Notes: generated from the sequence alone by a model not told the origin. Positions 1 to 7,337 are shown, counted from the stretch's first letter. The stretch is DNA of 12,799 nt from Candidatus Saccharibacteria bacterium UBA2834 (GCA_002351365.1 DEGE01000017.1:3194-15992); one strand, 5' to 3'. Numbers and translations: made by a program.

Positions 1-384
1 GACGAAGAGTTGATGAAAACGCGAATGGTGGGTGAGTTCTGGGAGAAAAACAAAGAATCCTATGATGCCTTAGTGGCGCAAAATGCGGACGGCAAGTCAG
101 CGTCGGTAGTAGAAAAAGAACTATTGCATTTTGTGGATCGAAATTTTGATGACGTAGTGTACTTAGCTGGTAATTCGATTCATCAGGATCGCAAGTTTAT
201 CGAACGCGAGTGGCCGAAGCTAAACAAGAAGTTGCATTATCGCATGTTGGACGTGAGTGCCTGGAAAGTCTATTTTGAAGGTGCTCTACATAAACATTTC
301 ACGAAGCCGGAAAATCATCGCGCGCTAGACGATATTCGAGGTAGCATGGAGGAGTTGAAATGGTACTTGAAGACCGTATCGTAG
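1..384 (+). CDS. orn: Oligoribonuclease, C-terminal part (5' end outside window)
   Basis: Orn is a DEDDh-family 3'-5' exoribonuclease that finishes RNA turnover by cutting 2-5 nt oligoribonucleotides (including pGpG) to mononucleotides in the cytoplasm. The reading frame is open from base 1 and gives about 127 codons of a family normally near 180 residues, so the N-terminal DE motif lies upstream of the window. Visible hallmarks are LAGNSIHQDRKF (the second Asp motif), HYRMLDVS, and HRALDDIRGSMEEL, which carries the catalytic His and last Asp. The frame ends at TAG 382-384 and overlaps the next gene by 25 bases, implying co-transcription. The ATG at base 13 is an internal codon, not the start. 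Identification rests on these recognised motifs. Confidence 0.9.
   Translation, partial: DEELMKTRMVGEFWEKNKESYDALVAQNADGKSASVVEKELLHFVDRNFDDVVYLAGNSIHQDRKFIEREWPKLNKKLHYRMLDVSAWKVYFEGALHKHFTKPENHRALDDIRGSMEELKWYLKTVS
348..354 (+). promoter_or_regulatory. Shine-Dalgarno for the mmcQ-like gene
   Basis: GGAGGAG lies inside the end of orn, 5 nt before the ATG at 360. It is a near-perfect anti-SD match and decides the start of the downstream overlapping gene. Confidence 0.75.
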
Positions 385-692
385 AATACATTCAGCATCT
401 CGATGACATAAGCGAGCAAGAACAACGCGATAAAAACGATAAAGTTTTGCGGGTGTTTTATCGCGGCGAACGGATTGCTTTGGTGATTGAGAAAGATACT
501 GCGCCACTTAGGATTGAGTTGCGCTGCGACTATGAGTTGTCGAAAACTCTGCAAGCGCGCTACGAAAGTGTAATGGAAAGTCGCTCGCTGGGGCGTAATG
601 GCATTGAAGTTATTTGCTCTGGACAGCTAAGTGATGATGAAATTATCGATTTAGTGCGACATAGTTACGAACAATCTGCAACTGAAGCATAA
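360..692 (+). CDS. MmcQ/YjbR-family protein
   Basis: The 110-residue product matches the layout of the small MmcQ/YjbR (DUF419) family: an N-terminal helix, a central beta segment, IELRCDYEL around residue 50, and the C-terminal pattern GQLSDDEIIDLVRHSYE that closes family members. Family proteins have a CyaY-like fold and are called DNA-binding, but their cellular role is not established. The gene overlaps orn by 25 bases and starts from an excellent SD (GGAGGAG, 5 nt spacing), so it belongs to the orn transcript. It ends at TAA directly before a strong hairpin terminator. The usual MNKRHWNT-like segment is poorly kept here (SRSLGRNGIEVI), so this is a divergent member. No catalytic residues can be named. 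Confidence 0.72.
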   Translation: MVLEDRIVEYIQHLDDISEQEQRDKNDKVLRVFYRGERIALVIEKDTAPLRIELRCDYELSKTLQARYESVMESRSLGRNGIEVICSGQLSDDEIIDLVRHSYEQSATEA

Positions 693-722
693 AAAAATTC
701 CTCCGCTTGGAGGAATTTTTTG
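693..722. terminator. Bidirectional intrinsic terminator
   Basis: A 12-bp perfect stem (AAAAATTCCTCC 693-704, loop GCTT, GGAGGAATTTTT 709-720) has a T-run on each strand. It sits between convergent genes: it starts right after the mmcQ-like stop on plus and lies 7 bases beyond the stop of the minus-strand gene. Confidence 0.93.
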
Positions 723-727
723 TTGGT

Positions 728-1345
728 TTACTTGTAGTCGGTGTAGTTTTTGTATAACTTTTGGAGCTCAATAAGCTCTGTTTTAAAGTTGTTCAAAACG
801 CTAGATAACTCAACGTTAGTAGATGCCGTCATGGCTTCTTCGTTCATGGATAATAGGACGGACACTTGGTAGTACATGGTTGCAGCATAGACTTCGTCGA
901 GCGTGCCGTTGAGATAGCCTGTACTGAGTTGGCTCTCAATGGTGTAATTGTTTTTAGATTCTTCTTCGGTGACTTCACTTGATAGTGTAAGTGGATCAAA
1001 GCCGGCCGTAGTCGTCATGCCGCTATAAGTGCTATTGAAAGAATCGACGGTTGATTTGAAGGTGCTGTTGTATTGACGTAGTGTAGATGATTTGAGTTTC
1101 TGGTCGTACAGCACTAATGGTCCGCTTTCTTCTACAAGATTAGTGGCACGAGCATAAAGAGCTTCGTACTTTTGGGTGATTTTGCTGTTATTGGAGTTAA
1201 GCATAGCGATAACTACGAAAATCAAAATAATTGCAACAATGCCCGCGGCGAGTAATTTAATGATAGCCGGCGTTAAGAGAGGTTTGCCCGGCATAGCTTT
1301 TTTGCCTTTAACGGCAATTTGATCAAGATACGCTTTATTATCCAT
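728..1345 (-). CDS. Single-pass membrane protein of unknown function
   Basis: I do not recognise this 205-residue protein. Residues 1-28 are short and basic (VKGKK), residues about 29-49 form one hydrophobic segment (IIKLLAAGIVAIILIFVVIAML), and the rest is a Ser/Thr/Asn/Glu-rich, mostly helical tail with no cysteines. An N-in topology with an extracytoplasmic helical domain is likely. I start it at the ATG of MDNKAYLDQ (1345), not 45 bases upstream, because an extended -10 box ends 6 nt before this ATG and would initiate transcription at or next to it. There is no SD. It is divergent from dnaG across 97 bases and converges on the orn/mmcQ terminator. The membrane-anchored helical tail could suggest a cell-envelope scaffold, but that is speculation. 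Confidence 0.7.
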   Translation of the reverse strand: MDNKAYLDQIAVKGKKAMPGKPLLTPAIIKLLAAGIVAIILIFVVIAMLNSNNSKITQKYEALYARATNLVEESGPLVLYDQKLKSSTLRQYNSTFKSTVDSFNSTYSGMTTTAGFDPLTLSSEVTEEESKNNYTIESQLSTGYLNGTLDEVYAATMYYQVSVLLSMNEEAMTASTNVELSSVLNNFKTELIELQKLYKNYTDYK

Positions 1346-1351
1346 AAGGAA

Positions 1352-1360
1352 ATTATAACA
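1352..1360 (-). promoter_or_regulatory. Extended -10 promoter, leaderless start
   Basis: On the minus strand TGTTATAAT (TGnTATAAT) occupies 1360-1352, followed by only TTCCTT before ATG 1345. With a normal 6-8 nt gap from -10 to +1, transcription would begin at the start codon itself. No convincing -35 is seen at 16-18 nt. Confidence 0.75.
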
Positions 1361-1426
1361 TAAGCCGTTTGGATTATTAGAAAAAGTCAAGAGTTGTGGT
1401 GATGGGGTGCCTTATCTGATAAGTAA

Positions 1427-1435
1427 TGGTATAAT
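1427..1435 (+). promoter_or_regulatory. dnaG extended -10 promoter, leaderless start
   Basis: TGGTATAAT at 1427-1435 is a consensus extended -10 and is followed by 7 nt and ATG 1443. No SD precedes the ATG. This places +1 on or within a base or two of the start codon and supports 1443 over any upstream start. Confidence 0.78.
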
Positions 1436-1442
1436 TATAGAT

Positions 1443-3077
1443 ATGAATGATGCTGCCAAAGAGGAGATTCGTGAGCGCTTAGCAATCGAGGATGTGATTG
1501 GGCAGTATATTGACTTAAAGCGAGCTGGTCGTAACTTGAAGGGGCATTCACCGTGGGGCACGGATCGTACACCAAGTTTTATGGTGTCACCAGAGAAAGG
1601 CATATGGCACGATTTTTCTAGCAACAAGGGAGGTGATATTTTTACTTTTGTGATGGAGATGGAGGGGATTACTTTCCGTGAGGCGCTGGAGAAGCTAGCG
1701 CAACAGGCTGGGGTGGAGTTAAAAAAATACAGCGGCAGTGACAAGGCATTTGCGGCACGAAAACAAAGGCTATACGAAGTGCTCGAGTTGGCAACAAAAT
1801 ATTTTCAGACTTGCTTAGTGCGTAATAAGGAAGTTTGCAAGTATGTCTTCTATCAGCGGCACCTTAATCGCAAGACGGTTGAAACATTCAGGATTGGCTA
1901 TGCGCCAATGTCGGGCAACGCTTTGACGAACTTTTTGAAGAAGCGCGGTTTTACGGCTCAGGAATTGGAAGAAGCTGGCTTGGTTAACCAATATGGCGGT
2001 GATTTATTTCGTGGCCGGATGACGATTCCACTAATGGATCAGGGTGGACGCGTAATTGGTTTTACGGGACGGATTATTGATTCAAGCATTAAGGACACGC
2101 CAAAATACCTGAATACCCCAGAGACGATTCTATATAACAAAGGGCGCCATATTTTTGGGCTAAGCCAAGCACGTGAAGCAATTCGGCGTTCAGAATTTGT
2201 AGTGGTAGTCGAAGGGAATATGGATGTAATTTCCTCGCATCAGGCGGGAGTACAAGAGGCGGTGGCGACAGCCGGCACTGCTATGACGGAAAACCACCTA
2301 AAGGCATTTAGTCGAATGACGAATGATATTCGACTAGCCTATGACGGCGATGAAGCTGGCGTGCGCGCGGCGGAGCGGGCGATTTCGATGGCGTCAAAAT
2401 TTGGTATCTACCTTTCGGTAATAGATGACTACCATGGTTGCAAAGACGCGGACGAGCTAATTCAAAAAGATCCGAAGTTGTGGCAAGAAGCGGTGCAAAA
2501 TTATCGTCCAGCATTGGAGTGGATTCTGGAAAAATACGAAGATAAGTATGATTTAGATACCGAGAAGGGTTTCCAGGAGTATACCAAAGAGGCTAAACGT
2601 TTGATTGATGAAATTGATGAGAATGATACGGTTTTGCGCGAAAAGTATGAGCGAATGGTGAGTAAGCGCTTAGGTATTTCTCTTGAAGCATTTAGGGCTA
2701 AAAAAGTGAAGAAAGACGTGAAGCGTCTGAAGAAAGCACCTGGCGCGACAATGGGCGCAACTACCGAAGTGAGCCGGGCAGAAAAGAATTTGGCGGCTTT
2801 GGTGCTTTGCGGAAAAGTGGATGTGCCTGAAAGCTTTATTTATAAAGGATTCAATAAAGACGAGCTCGCACTAGTATTTGACGAGCAGTATGGAACTTGG
2901 TCGGCGAGCGAGCAACAACGCGAAGCTGAAAGTTTGCGCCAGAAGATTGAGGCAGAGCGGTTGGCGGCGAAACGGAAAGAGCTTGAAGACAAAATACGGT
3001 TGGCGGAAGAAAACCATGACGAAGAGCTTGAGAATCAGCTTTTGGCCGAAATGAACGAGCTAATCAAACAAAAATAG
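1443..3077 (+). CDS. dnaG: DNA primase DnaG, zinc ribbon without zinc ligands
   Basis: DnaG makes RNA primers at the replication fork and works with the DnaB helicase. The 544-residue product has the N-terminal zinc-ribbon domain (about 1-100), the catalytic core, and a Toprim fold with VVVEGNMDV (Glu about 257) and YDGDEAG (Asp301, Asp303), the metal-binding acids needed for synthesis. The C-terminal part (about 445-544) is helical and highly charged, consistent with a reduced helicase-binding domain. The zinc-ribbon sequence around VSPEKGIWH is well conserved, but the expected ligands C-x2-H and C-x2-C are S36, G39, D57 and S60 at exactly family spacing, so it cannot bind zinc in the usual way. 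I chose ATG 1443 because the extended -10 ends 7 nt upstream; the frame also continues upstream to 1407 through the promoter. Confidence 0.95.
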   Translation: MNDAAKEEIRERLAIEDVIGQYIDLKRAGRNLKGHSPWGTDRTPSFMVSPEKGIWHDFSSNKGGDIFTFVMEMEGITFREALEKLAQQAGVELKKYSGSDKAFAARKQRLYEVLELATKYFQTCLVRNKEVCKYVFYQRHLNRKTVETFRIGYAPMSGNALTNFLKKRGFTAQELEEAGLVNQYGGDLFRGRMTIPLMDQGGRVIGFTGRIIDSSIKDTPKYLNTPETILYNKGRHIFGLSQAREAIRRSEFVVVVEGNMDVISSHQAGVQEAVATAGTAMTENHLKAFSRMTNDIRLAYDGDEAGVRAAERAISMASKFGIYLSVIDDYHGCKDADELIQKDPKLWQEAVQNYRPALEWILEKYEDKYDLDTEKGFQEYTKEAKRLIDEIDENDTVLREKYERMVSKRLGISLEAFRAKKVKKDVKRLKKAPGATMGATTEVSRAEKNLAALVLCGKVDVPESFIYKGFNKDELALVFDEQYGTWSASEQQREAESLRQKIEAERLAAKRKELEDKIRLAEENHDEELENQLLAEMNELIKQK

Positions 3078-3097
3078 CTAAAATTAGTTTAAAAAAC

Positions 3098-3126
3098 TAG
3101 ACAAGTTGTTTTTTAGGTGGTAGTAT
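3098..3126 (+). promoter_or_regulatory. Promoter of rpoD
   Basis: TAGACA (3098-3103) is followed by a 17-nt spacer and TAGTAT (3121-3126), with a TGn extension (TGG, 3118-3120). Predicted +1 is near 3133, giving a leader of about 100 nt before the SD AAAGGA (3226-3231) and ATG 3236. A weak TAGTTT/AAACTA hairpin (3085-3099) precedes it and is too AT-rich to call a terminator. Confidence 0.55.
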
Positions 3127-3235
3127 TTTGCATAAGTGGCTGGAAAAGCAGGGCTTATTTTGATAGTCCGTCCAGATGAAATGCAAAAACATCAAACACA
3201 AAAGATAAGTTTAAGCAACAAAAATAAAGGAAAAA

Positions 3236-4033
3236 ATGGACGAAGACGAAAAAGATCTGTTGTTGGGTATGGATTTTGAAGAGCCTACCGAAGATGACAT
3301 GAACGATGAAGAGAATGAAGAAGACCTTTCTCTTGACCCAAATGCAACGTATGAAGAAATTGTTGACGACTCGGTACGTCTGTATTTGCGTGAAATTGGT
3401 AAAATTCCACTATTATCAGCAGAAGAGGAATTTGAGCTTGCGCAAAAAGTGATTCATGGTACACCAAAAGAACAGAAGCGTGCCAAGGACAAAATGGCTG
3501 AATCTAACATGCGTTTGGTGGTATCGATTGCGAAGCGTTATTCTGGTCGCGGTTTGGATTTTTTGGATCTAATTCAGGAAGGCAACACTGGTCTTTTGCG
3601 TGCCGTCGAGAAGTTCGACCCAGATAAAGGTTTTAAATTTTCAACTTATGCAACTTGGTGGATTCGCCAGGCAATTACGCGTGCAATCGCTGATCAAGCG
3701 CGTACGATTCGTATTCCGGTTCACATGGTTGAAACGATTAATAAAGTTTTGCGCACGCAACGTCGTTTGACGCAGGAACTGAATCGCGAGCCATCGACTG
3801 AGGAAATCGCGAAAGCGATGGACATGGAGCCGGAGAAGATTGAATATGTCATGAAGATTAAGCAAGATATTGCTTCTTTGGATGCTTCGGTTGGGCGTGA
3901 TGGCGAAGACGACGATTCGTCGCTTGGTGACTTTATTGAAGACGAAGACCGCATCTCACCGGAAGACTCCGCGGCGAACCAGCTTTTGAAAGAGCAAATT
4001 GCCTCAATCCTCTCGACTTTGACCGACCGTTAG
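3236..4033 (+). CDS. rpoD: Primary sigma factor RpoD, truncated by in-frame TAG before region 4
   Basis: RpoD directs RNA polymerase to housekeeping promoters. The ATG follows a fair SD (AAAGGA, 4 nt away). Residues 1-43 are an acidic tail instead of a full region 1.1. Region 1.2 is at 45-70 ([14 protein letters not shown]). Region 2 is at about 85-155, with core-binding [21 protein letters not shown] and the -10-melting/recognition segment [20 protein letters not shown]. Region 3 is at about 160-240 ([12 protein letters not shown]). The frame stops at codon 266, TAG, inside TLTDR*QKII, where close sigma-70 proteins have Glu. The same frame then encodes a complete region 4.2 to 4207, so the intact protein would be 323 residues. 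As written the product can touch the -10 element but lacks the -35-binding and flap-binding domain. A GAG-to-TAG sequencing or consensus error is the simplest explanation. Confidence 0.92.
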   Translation: MDEDEKDLLLGMDFEEPTEDDMNDEENEEDLSLDPNATYEEIVDDSVRLYLREIGKIPLLSAEEEFELAQKVIHGTPKEQKRAKDKMAESNMRLVVSIAKRYSGRGLDFLDLIQEGNTGLLRAVEKFDPDKGFKFSTYATWWIRQAITRAIADQARTIRIPVHMVETINKVLRTQRRLTQELNREPSTEEIAKAMDMEPEKIEYVMKIKQDIASLDASVGRDGEDDDSSLGDFIEDEDRISPEDSAANQLLKEQIASILSTLTDR

Positions 4034-4207
4034 CAGAAGATTATCAAAATGCGCTTTGGTATTGGTGGGGGCAAGAGTCATACACTCGAAGAAGTTGGCG
4101 CAGAATTTTCCGTGACGCGCGAACGTATTCGCCAAATCGAAGCAAAAGCTTTGGCGAAATTGCGCAAGAACAAAGACACGAAAAAGTTGCACGAATATTT
4201 GAAGTAG
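4034..4207 (+). pseudogene. Region 4 of RpoD, separated from the rest by TAG
   Basis: This is in the same frame as the upstream rpoD segment, with no indel. It encodes [20 protein letters not shown] onward and a fully conserved helix-turn-helix: [20 protein letters not shown] followed by EAKALAKLR. This is the sigma region that contacts the -35 element. It ends in LHEYLK and a TAG stop at 4205-4207, the usual family C-terminus. Conservation is perfect, with no drift, so the split is recent or artefactual. An ATG at 4049 could in principle restart translation to give a 52-residue region-4 peptide, but only a weak purine stretch precedes it. Confidence 0.85.
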
Positions 4208-4213
4208 TCTATC

Positions 4214-4242
4214 AAGCGACCCGGACTAACGGGTCGCTTTTT
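4214..4242 (+). terminator. Intrinsic terminator after rpoD
   Basis: A 10-bp perfect stem (AAGCGACCCG 4214-4223, loop GACTAA, CGGGTCGCTT 4230-4239) is followed by a T-run. It lies 7 nt after the full-length rpoD stop, which shows that the transcription unit was built for the full gene. Confidence 0.94.
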
Positions 4243-4254
4243 GTGGTATGGCGG

Positions 4255-4263
4255 TGCTATATT
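4255..4263 (+). promoter_or_regulatory. Extended -10 promoter, leaderless start for 4270 gene
   Basis: TGCTATATT (4255-4263) is followed by TGAAAT and ATG 4270. The box sits just after the rpoD terminator, leaves no room for an SD, and would start transcription at the ATG. Confidence 0.6.
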
Positions 4264-4269
4264 TGAAAT

Positions 4270-4923
4270 ATGAGCATTTTGGATATTTTTAAGCGCAAGA
4301 AACAGAGCAATGATGATGACGGCGAGGAGGACGAGGATAATAGTTGCGGCGATGATACTATCGATTTAAAACCGATGATTTATCTTTATCCGCGTACGAA
4401 AACGGAGATATCGGTTAAATTGGGGCACCCAGAGAGACTAATTACGACTTATCCAGAGTATAGGGATGGTTGGACTGTCGTTGCGGAACCAAATGGCAAC
4501 CTTCGGGATGCGAATAATCGAGGCTATTATGGTCTGTATTGGGAGGGGATAAATCAGTCATACACTGAAACGGATGAGGGGTTCATTGTTGCTGGTGGAG
4601 ATGTCGCAAAGTTTTTAGAAGAAAAATTGGAAATTTTGGGGCTAAATGAACGCGAGATAAATGAGTTTATCGTATTTTGGCTACCGATATTGAGCAAAAA
4701 CAAGTACAACTATGTACGGTTCGCGACTTCGGATGAGATTGAGAATGATATGTCGCTTGAGATTTCGCCTAAACCAGATGTATTAATTAGGGTTATGATG
4801 ATTGTGAAGCCACTCGAAGAACCAAAAGACGTGCGCGAGCAAAACTTATTGGCCGTGAAGCGTGATGGTTATACGGCCGTAGAGTGGGGCGGAACTATTT
4901 TGAGTGAAAAAACTGTAAAATAA
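4270..4923 (+). CDS. Conserved hypothetical protein with acidic linker
   Basis: This 217-residue protein resembles a widespread but uncharacterised family, often seen in Gram-positive genomes, recognised by KPMIYLYP (34-41), a YPEYRDGW segment (61-68), GLYWEG (88-93), EKLEILGLNEREINEFIVFW (118-137) and the C-terminal AVEWGGT. I know no assigned function. The N-terminus is distinctive: MSILDIFKRKK could form a short amphipathic helix, and residues 14-33 are almost all Asp/Glu/Ser/Asn (DDDGEEDEDNS), a flexible acidic linker. No signal peptide or transmembrane segment is seen, so a cytoplasmic or membrane-peripheral location is likely. The family elsewhere may carry a lipoprotein-type N-terminus; this copy does not. 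It has its own promoter, and pilT starts 37 bases downstream from another promoter. A link to the pili is suggested only by proximity. Confidence 0.75.
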   Translation: MSILDIFKRKKQSNDDDGEEDEDNSCGDDTIDLKPMIYLYPRTKTEISVKLGHPERLITTYPEYRDGWTVVAEPNGNLRDANNRGYYGLYWEGINQSYTETDEGFIVAGGDVAKFLEEKLEILGLNEREINEFIVFWLPILSKNKYNYVRFATSDEIENDMSLEISPKPDVLIRVMMIVKPLEEPKDVREQNLLAVKRDGYTAVEWGGTILSEKTVK

Positions 4924-4925
4924 GT

Positions 4926-4954
4926 TTGATTTTTGCTTTAAACATAAGTACAAT
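4926..4954 (+). promoter_or_regulatory. pilT promoter, leaderless start
   Basis: TTGATT (4926-4931), 17-nt spacer, TACAAT (4949-4954), then AGTGTT and ATG 4961. Both hexamers and the spacing fit sigma-70 well. The ATG lies 7 nt after the box, so the transcript should be leaderless; no SD is visible. Confidence 0.78.
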
Positions 4955-4960
4955 AGTGTT

Positions 4961-6064
4961 ATGGAACAAAGTGGGCAGGGTATGACTAACATGGTCCCAA
5001 ATAGTGGGATCAGAATTGAGAGTCTTCTTGAAGAATGCGTGCGCACAAAAGCAAGCGATTTGCATTTGCAGGTCGGTTTGCCGCCAATTTTGCGTATTGA
5101 TGGTGCATTGCAGCCAATTGGTGGCTATGGTGCACTCGACGAAGTAACTGTTGAACGTCTTGTCTTTTCAACTCTTGAGGAAGATCAAAAGCAAATCTTA
5201 ATCAAGGATAAGGAATTTGATTATTCCTTCTCGTTCGGCGACCTTGGTCGCTTCCGTGTCAATGCCTTCCATGAAAAAGGTAACCTTGCTGGCGCATTCC
5301 GTTTGATTCCAAATGAAATTAAATCGATTGCCGACTTGGGCATGCCGTCTGTTGTGACGAGCTTCGCTGACTTTCCGCGTGGCTTGGTGCTCGTGACTGG
5401 TCCGACCGGTTCTGGTAAGTCAACGACGCTGGCAGCTTTGGTGGATAAGATTAATCGAGAAAAAGCTTGTCACATTATTACAATTGAGGATCCAATTGAA
5501 TTTACGCATAAGTCACATCGTAGCGTGGTAGTGCAACGTGAGGTTCACTATGATACTTATTCATTCTCGGCGGCACTTCGTTCGGCATTGCGCGAGGACC
5601 CTGATGTAGTGCTTATCGGTGAGATGCGCGACCTTGAGACGATTTCCGCCGCAATTACGATTGCGGAAACTGGCCACTTAGTGTTTGCAACGCTACATAC
5701 TAACTCGGCTTCGCAAAGTATTGATCGTATGATTGACGTGTTCCCGCCACACCAACAGCCGCAGATACGTTCGCAGCTGTCTAATATCTTGATGGCGATT
5801 TGCGCACAGCGCTTGGTGCCAGCAATTGGTGGTGGTCGTGTCGTGGCAGCAGAGATTATGATTGCAAACCCTGCAGTTCGCTCGGTGATTCGTGAAGGTA
5901 AAACTCATCAACTAGATACAATTATTCAAACTGGTGCGGATCAGGGTATGCAGACGATGGACCGCACTTTGGTGAAATTGATTCAAACTGGCGTAATTAC
6001 TTACGACAATGCTCGCGAATACGCCGTTGATTTGCAAGAATTTGAAAGGTTAGCTCGCGGATGA
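4961..6064 (+). CDS. pilT: Type IV pilus retraction ATPase PilT
   Basis: PilT is a hexameric cytoplasmic ATPase that powers pilus retraction at the inner-membrane platform, driving twitching motility and DNA or host contact. The 367-residue length fits the family. The N-terminal PAS-like part has ASDLHLQVGLPP (about 28-40). The C-terminal RecA-like domain has Walker A GPTGSGKST (from about residue 147), the Asp box TIEDPIEF, Walker B-region DPDVVLIGEMRD (about 214-225), and the His box HLVFATLHTNSA. Arginine-rich AALRSALREDP is also present. These point to PilT and not PilB: there is no N-terminal GSPII_E extension or tetracysteine motif. TGA overlaps the ATG of pilC (ATGA), so the two are translationally coupled. 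Confidence 0.95.
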   Translation: MEQSGQGMTNMVPNSGIRIESLLEECVRTKASDLHLQVGLPPILRIDGALQPIGGYGALDEVTVERLVFSTLEEDQKQILIKDKEFDYSFSFGDLGRFRVNAFHEKGNLAGAFRLIPNEIKSIADLGMPSVVTSFADFPRGLVLVTGPTGSGKSTTLAALVDKINREKACHIITIEDPIEFTHKSHRSVVVQREVHYDTYSFSAALRSALREDPDVVLIGEMRDLETISAAITIAETGHLVFATLHTNSASQSIDRMIDVFPPHQQPQIRSQLSNILMAICAQRLVPAIGGGRVVAAEIMIANPAVRSVIREGKTHQLDTIIQTGADQGMQTMDRTLVKLIQTGVITYDNAREYAVDLQEFERLARG

Positions 6065-7263
6065 AACGTTTTACCTACAAAGCAAAAGAGCAAAGTACTG
6101 GCAAAAGTATCAAAGGTACGATTCAGGCCGAAAATGAGCGTACGGCTGGTAAGCTTTTGTTGGATCGTGGGTATATTCCAGAAAGCGTCAAAGAGGAAGG
6201 CACTGGTTTTTTTAGTAAAGCTCAGACCAAAGTTACGGCGAATGACCGCATTACCTTTACGCGTCAGTTTGCAACACTGATTGGTGCTGGTTTGCCGGTT
6301 GCGCAGTCTTTGCGAACTGTCGCAGAACAGACGGAAGCGAAGGGCATGAAGGCGGTGATTGAGCAAATCAACGCAGATATCGAGGCTGGTCGCTCGCTCG
6401 GCGAAGCTTTTGGCAAGCATCCAGATGTTTTCAATAACGTTTATATGTCGTTGATTAAGGCCGGTGAAGTTTCCGGTACACTTGATAGTAGCTTACGTCG
6501 TATTGCAGAGCAGGAAGAGAAGAACGATAAGATTATGAAGAAAATTAGGGGTGCGATGATGTATCCGTTAATCTCCTTGATTGTGATTATCTTAGTGTTC
6601 GTATATATGATGGTGGAAGTTGTGCCAGAGGTGGAGAACCTTTATGTCAGTATGGACGAAACGCTACCAATGTTAACGCAGATTTTGGTAGGTATCAAAG
6701 ACTTTATCATGAATTTCTGGTATATCGTGTTGATTATTTTGGCTGTAGTTATCGTTTCGCTTAAGCAATTTTTCAAGACTACGCCGGGCATTCGCACAAG
6801 CGCGAACATTAAGCTAAACATACCAATGTTTAATGACCTATTTAAGTTGCTTTATAATGGTCGTTTTGCGAGGATTGCGCAGATTCTACTTTCGACGGGT
6901 GTTTCGGTGCTAGATTCCGTACATATTGCTGGCGAAGCGACAGACAATGTCGTTGTGCAGGATGTCATCGAAGAGGCTGCAACAATGGTGCAAGCTGGTA
7001 AGCCACTCTCGGTTGCACTAAAGGATAAGGATTATATATTGCCATTGGTGCCAAACATGGCGGCAATTGGTGAGGAATCCGGTAAGATGGATGAAATGCT
7101 TGGTAAAGCTGCGCAAGTTTATGAAGATGAGCTCGACGAAAAGGTTAACGCAATTAGTACGATGATTGAGCCATTAATGCTCTTGATGCTGGGTGGTATT
7201 GCCGCTATCTTGGTGGCTGGTGTTCTATTGCCGATCTACTCATTGGTTGGCCAGATTGGTTAA
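6061..7263 (+). CDS. pilC: Type IV pilus inner-membrane platform protein PilC
   Basis: PilC is the polytopic platform that couples the PilB/PilT motors to pilin insertion and removal. The product is 400 residues, the usual length, with two T2SSF repeats: the first contains FTRQFATLIGAGLPVAQSLR (about 63-82) and SLIKAGEVSGTLD, the second FARIAQILLSTGVSVLDSV (about 270-288) and PNMAAIGEESGKMDEML. Three hydrophobic segments lie near 165-190, 220-238 and 368-393, giving a cytoplasmic N-terminus. The ATG is embedded in the stop of pilT (ATGA), so no separate SD is needed. A weak AT-rich hairpin (AGATTTA 7264-7270 / TAAATCT 7277-7283) directly follows the TAA but lacks a T-tract, so termination before the pilin promoter is not certain. 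Confidence 0.95.
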   Translation: MKRFTYKAKEQSTGKSIKGTIQAENERTAGKLLLDRGYIPESVKEEGTGFFSKAQTKVTANDRITFTRQFATLIGAGLPVAQSLRTVAEQTEAKGMKAVIEQINADIEAGRSLGEAFGKHPDVFNNVYMSLIKAGEVSGTLDSSLRRIAEQEEKNDKIMKKIRGAMMYPLISLIVIILVFVYMMVEVVPEVENLYVSMDETLPMLTQILVGIKDFIMNFWYIVLIILAVVIVSLKQFFKTTPGIRTSANIKLNIPMFNDLFKLLYNGRFARIAQILLSTGVSVLDSVHIAGEATDNVVVQDVIEEAATMVQAGKPLSVALKDKDYILPLVPNMAAIGEESGKMDEMLGKAAQVYEDELDEKVNAISTMIEPLMLLMLGGIAAILVAGVLLPIYSLVGQIG

Positions 7264-7293
7264 AGATTTAAATTAATAAATCTAAAAAATTAC

Positions 7294-7323
7294 TTGATTT
7301 TTAGCGTAAGCGTGTTATATACT
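7294..7323 (+). promoter_or_regulatory. Pilin gene promoter
   Basis: TTGATT (7294-7299) pairs with an extended -10 TGTTATATA (TATATA 7316-7321, spacer 16) or alternatively TATACT (7318-7323, spacer 18). Predicted +1 near 7328-7330 gives a leader of about 90 nt, unlike the leaderless neighbours. A separate promoter fits the need for far more pilin than motor protein. Confidence 0.65.
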
Positions 7324-7337
7324 GTTTTCAGATACAA

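Noticed and set aside
1407..1442. Upstream dnaG start at 1407
   Set aside because: The extra codons cover the extended -10 box itself, and the family N-terminus matches MNDAAKEEIRERL from 1443.
3182..3283. Small out-of-frame ORF in the rpoD leader (starts MQKHQTQK)
   Set aside because: No SD, overlaps the rpoD start, and has no recognisable content; the leader is A-rich, so open frames arise by chance.
4031..4033. UAG reassigned to an amino acid in this organism
   Set aside because: orn, dnaG, full-length rpoD, pilD and ndk all end at TAG at the expected family C-terminus, so UAG is a normal stop here.
7264..7283. Hairpin after pilC as a terminator
   Set aside because: The stem is all weak pairs apart from two G-C and is followed by A, not T; termination is unproven.
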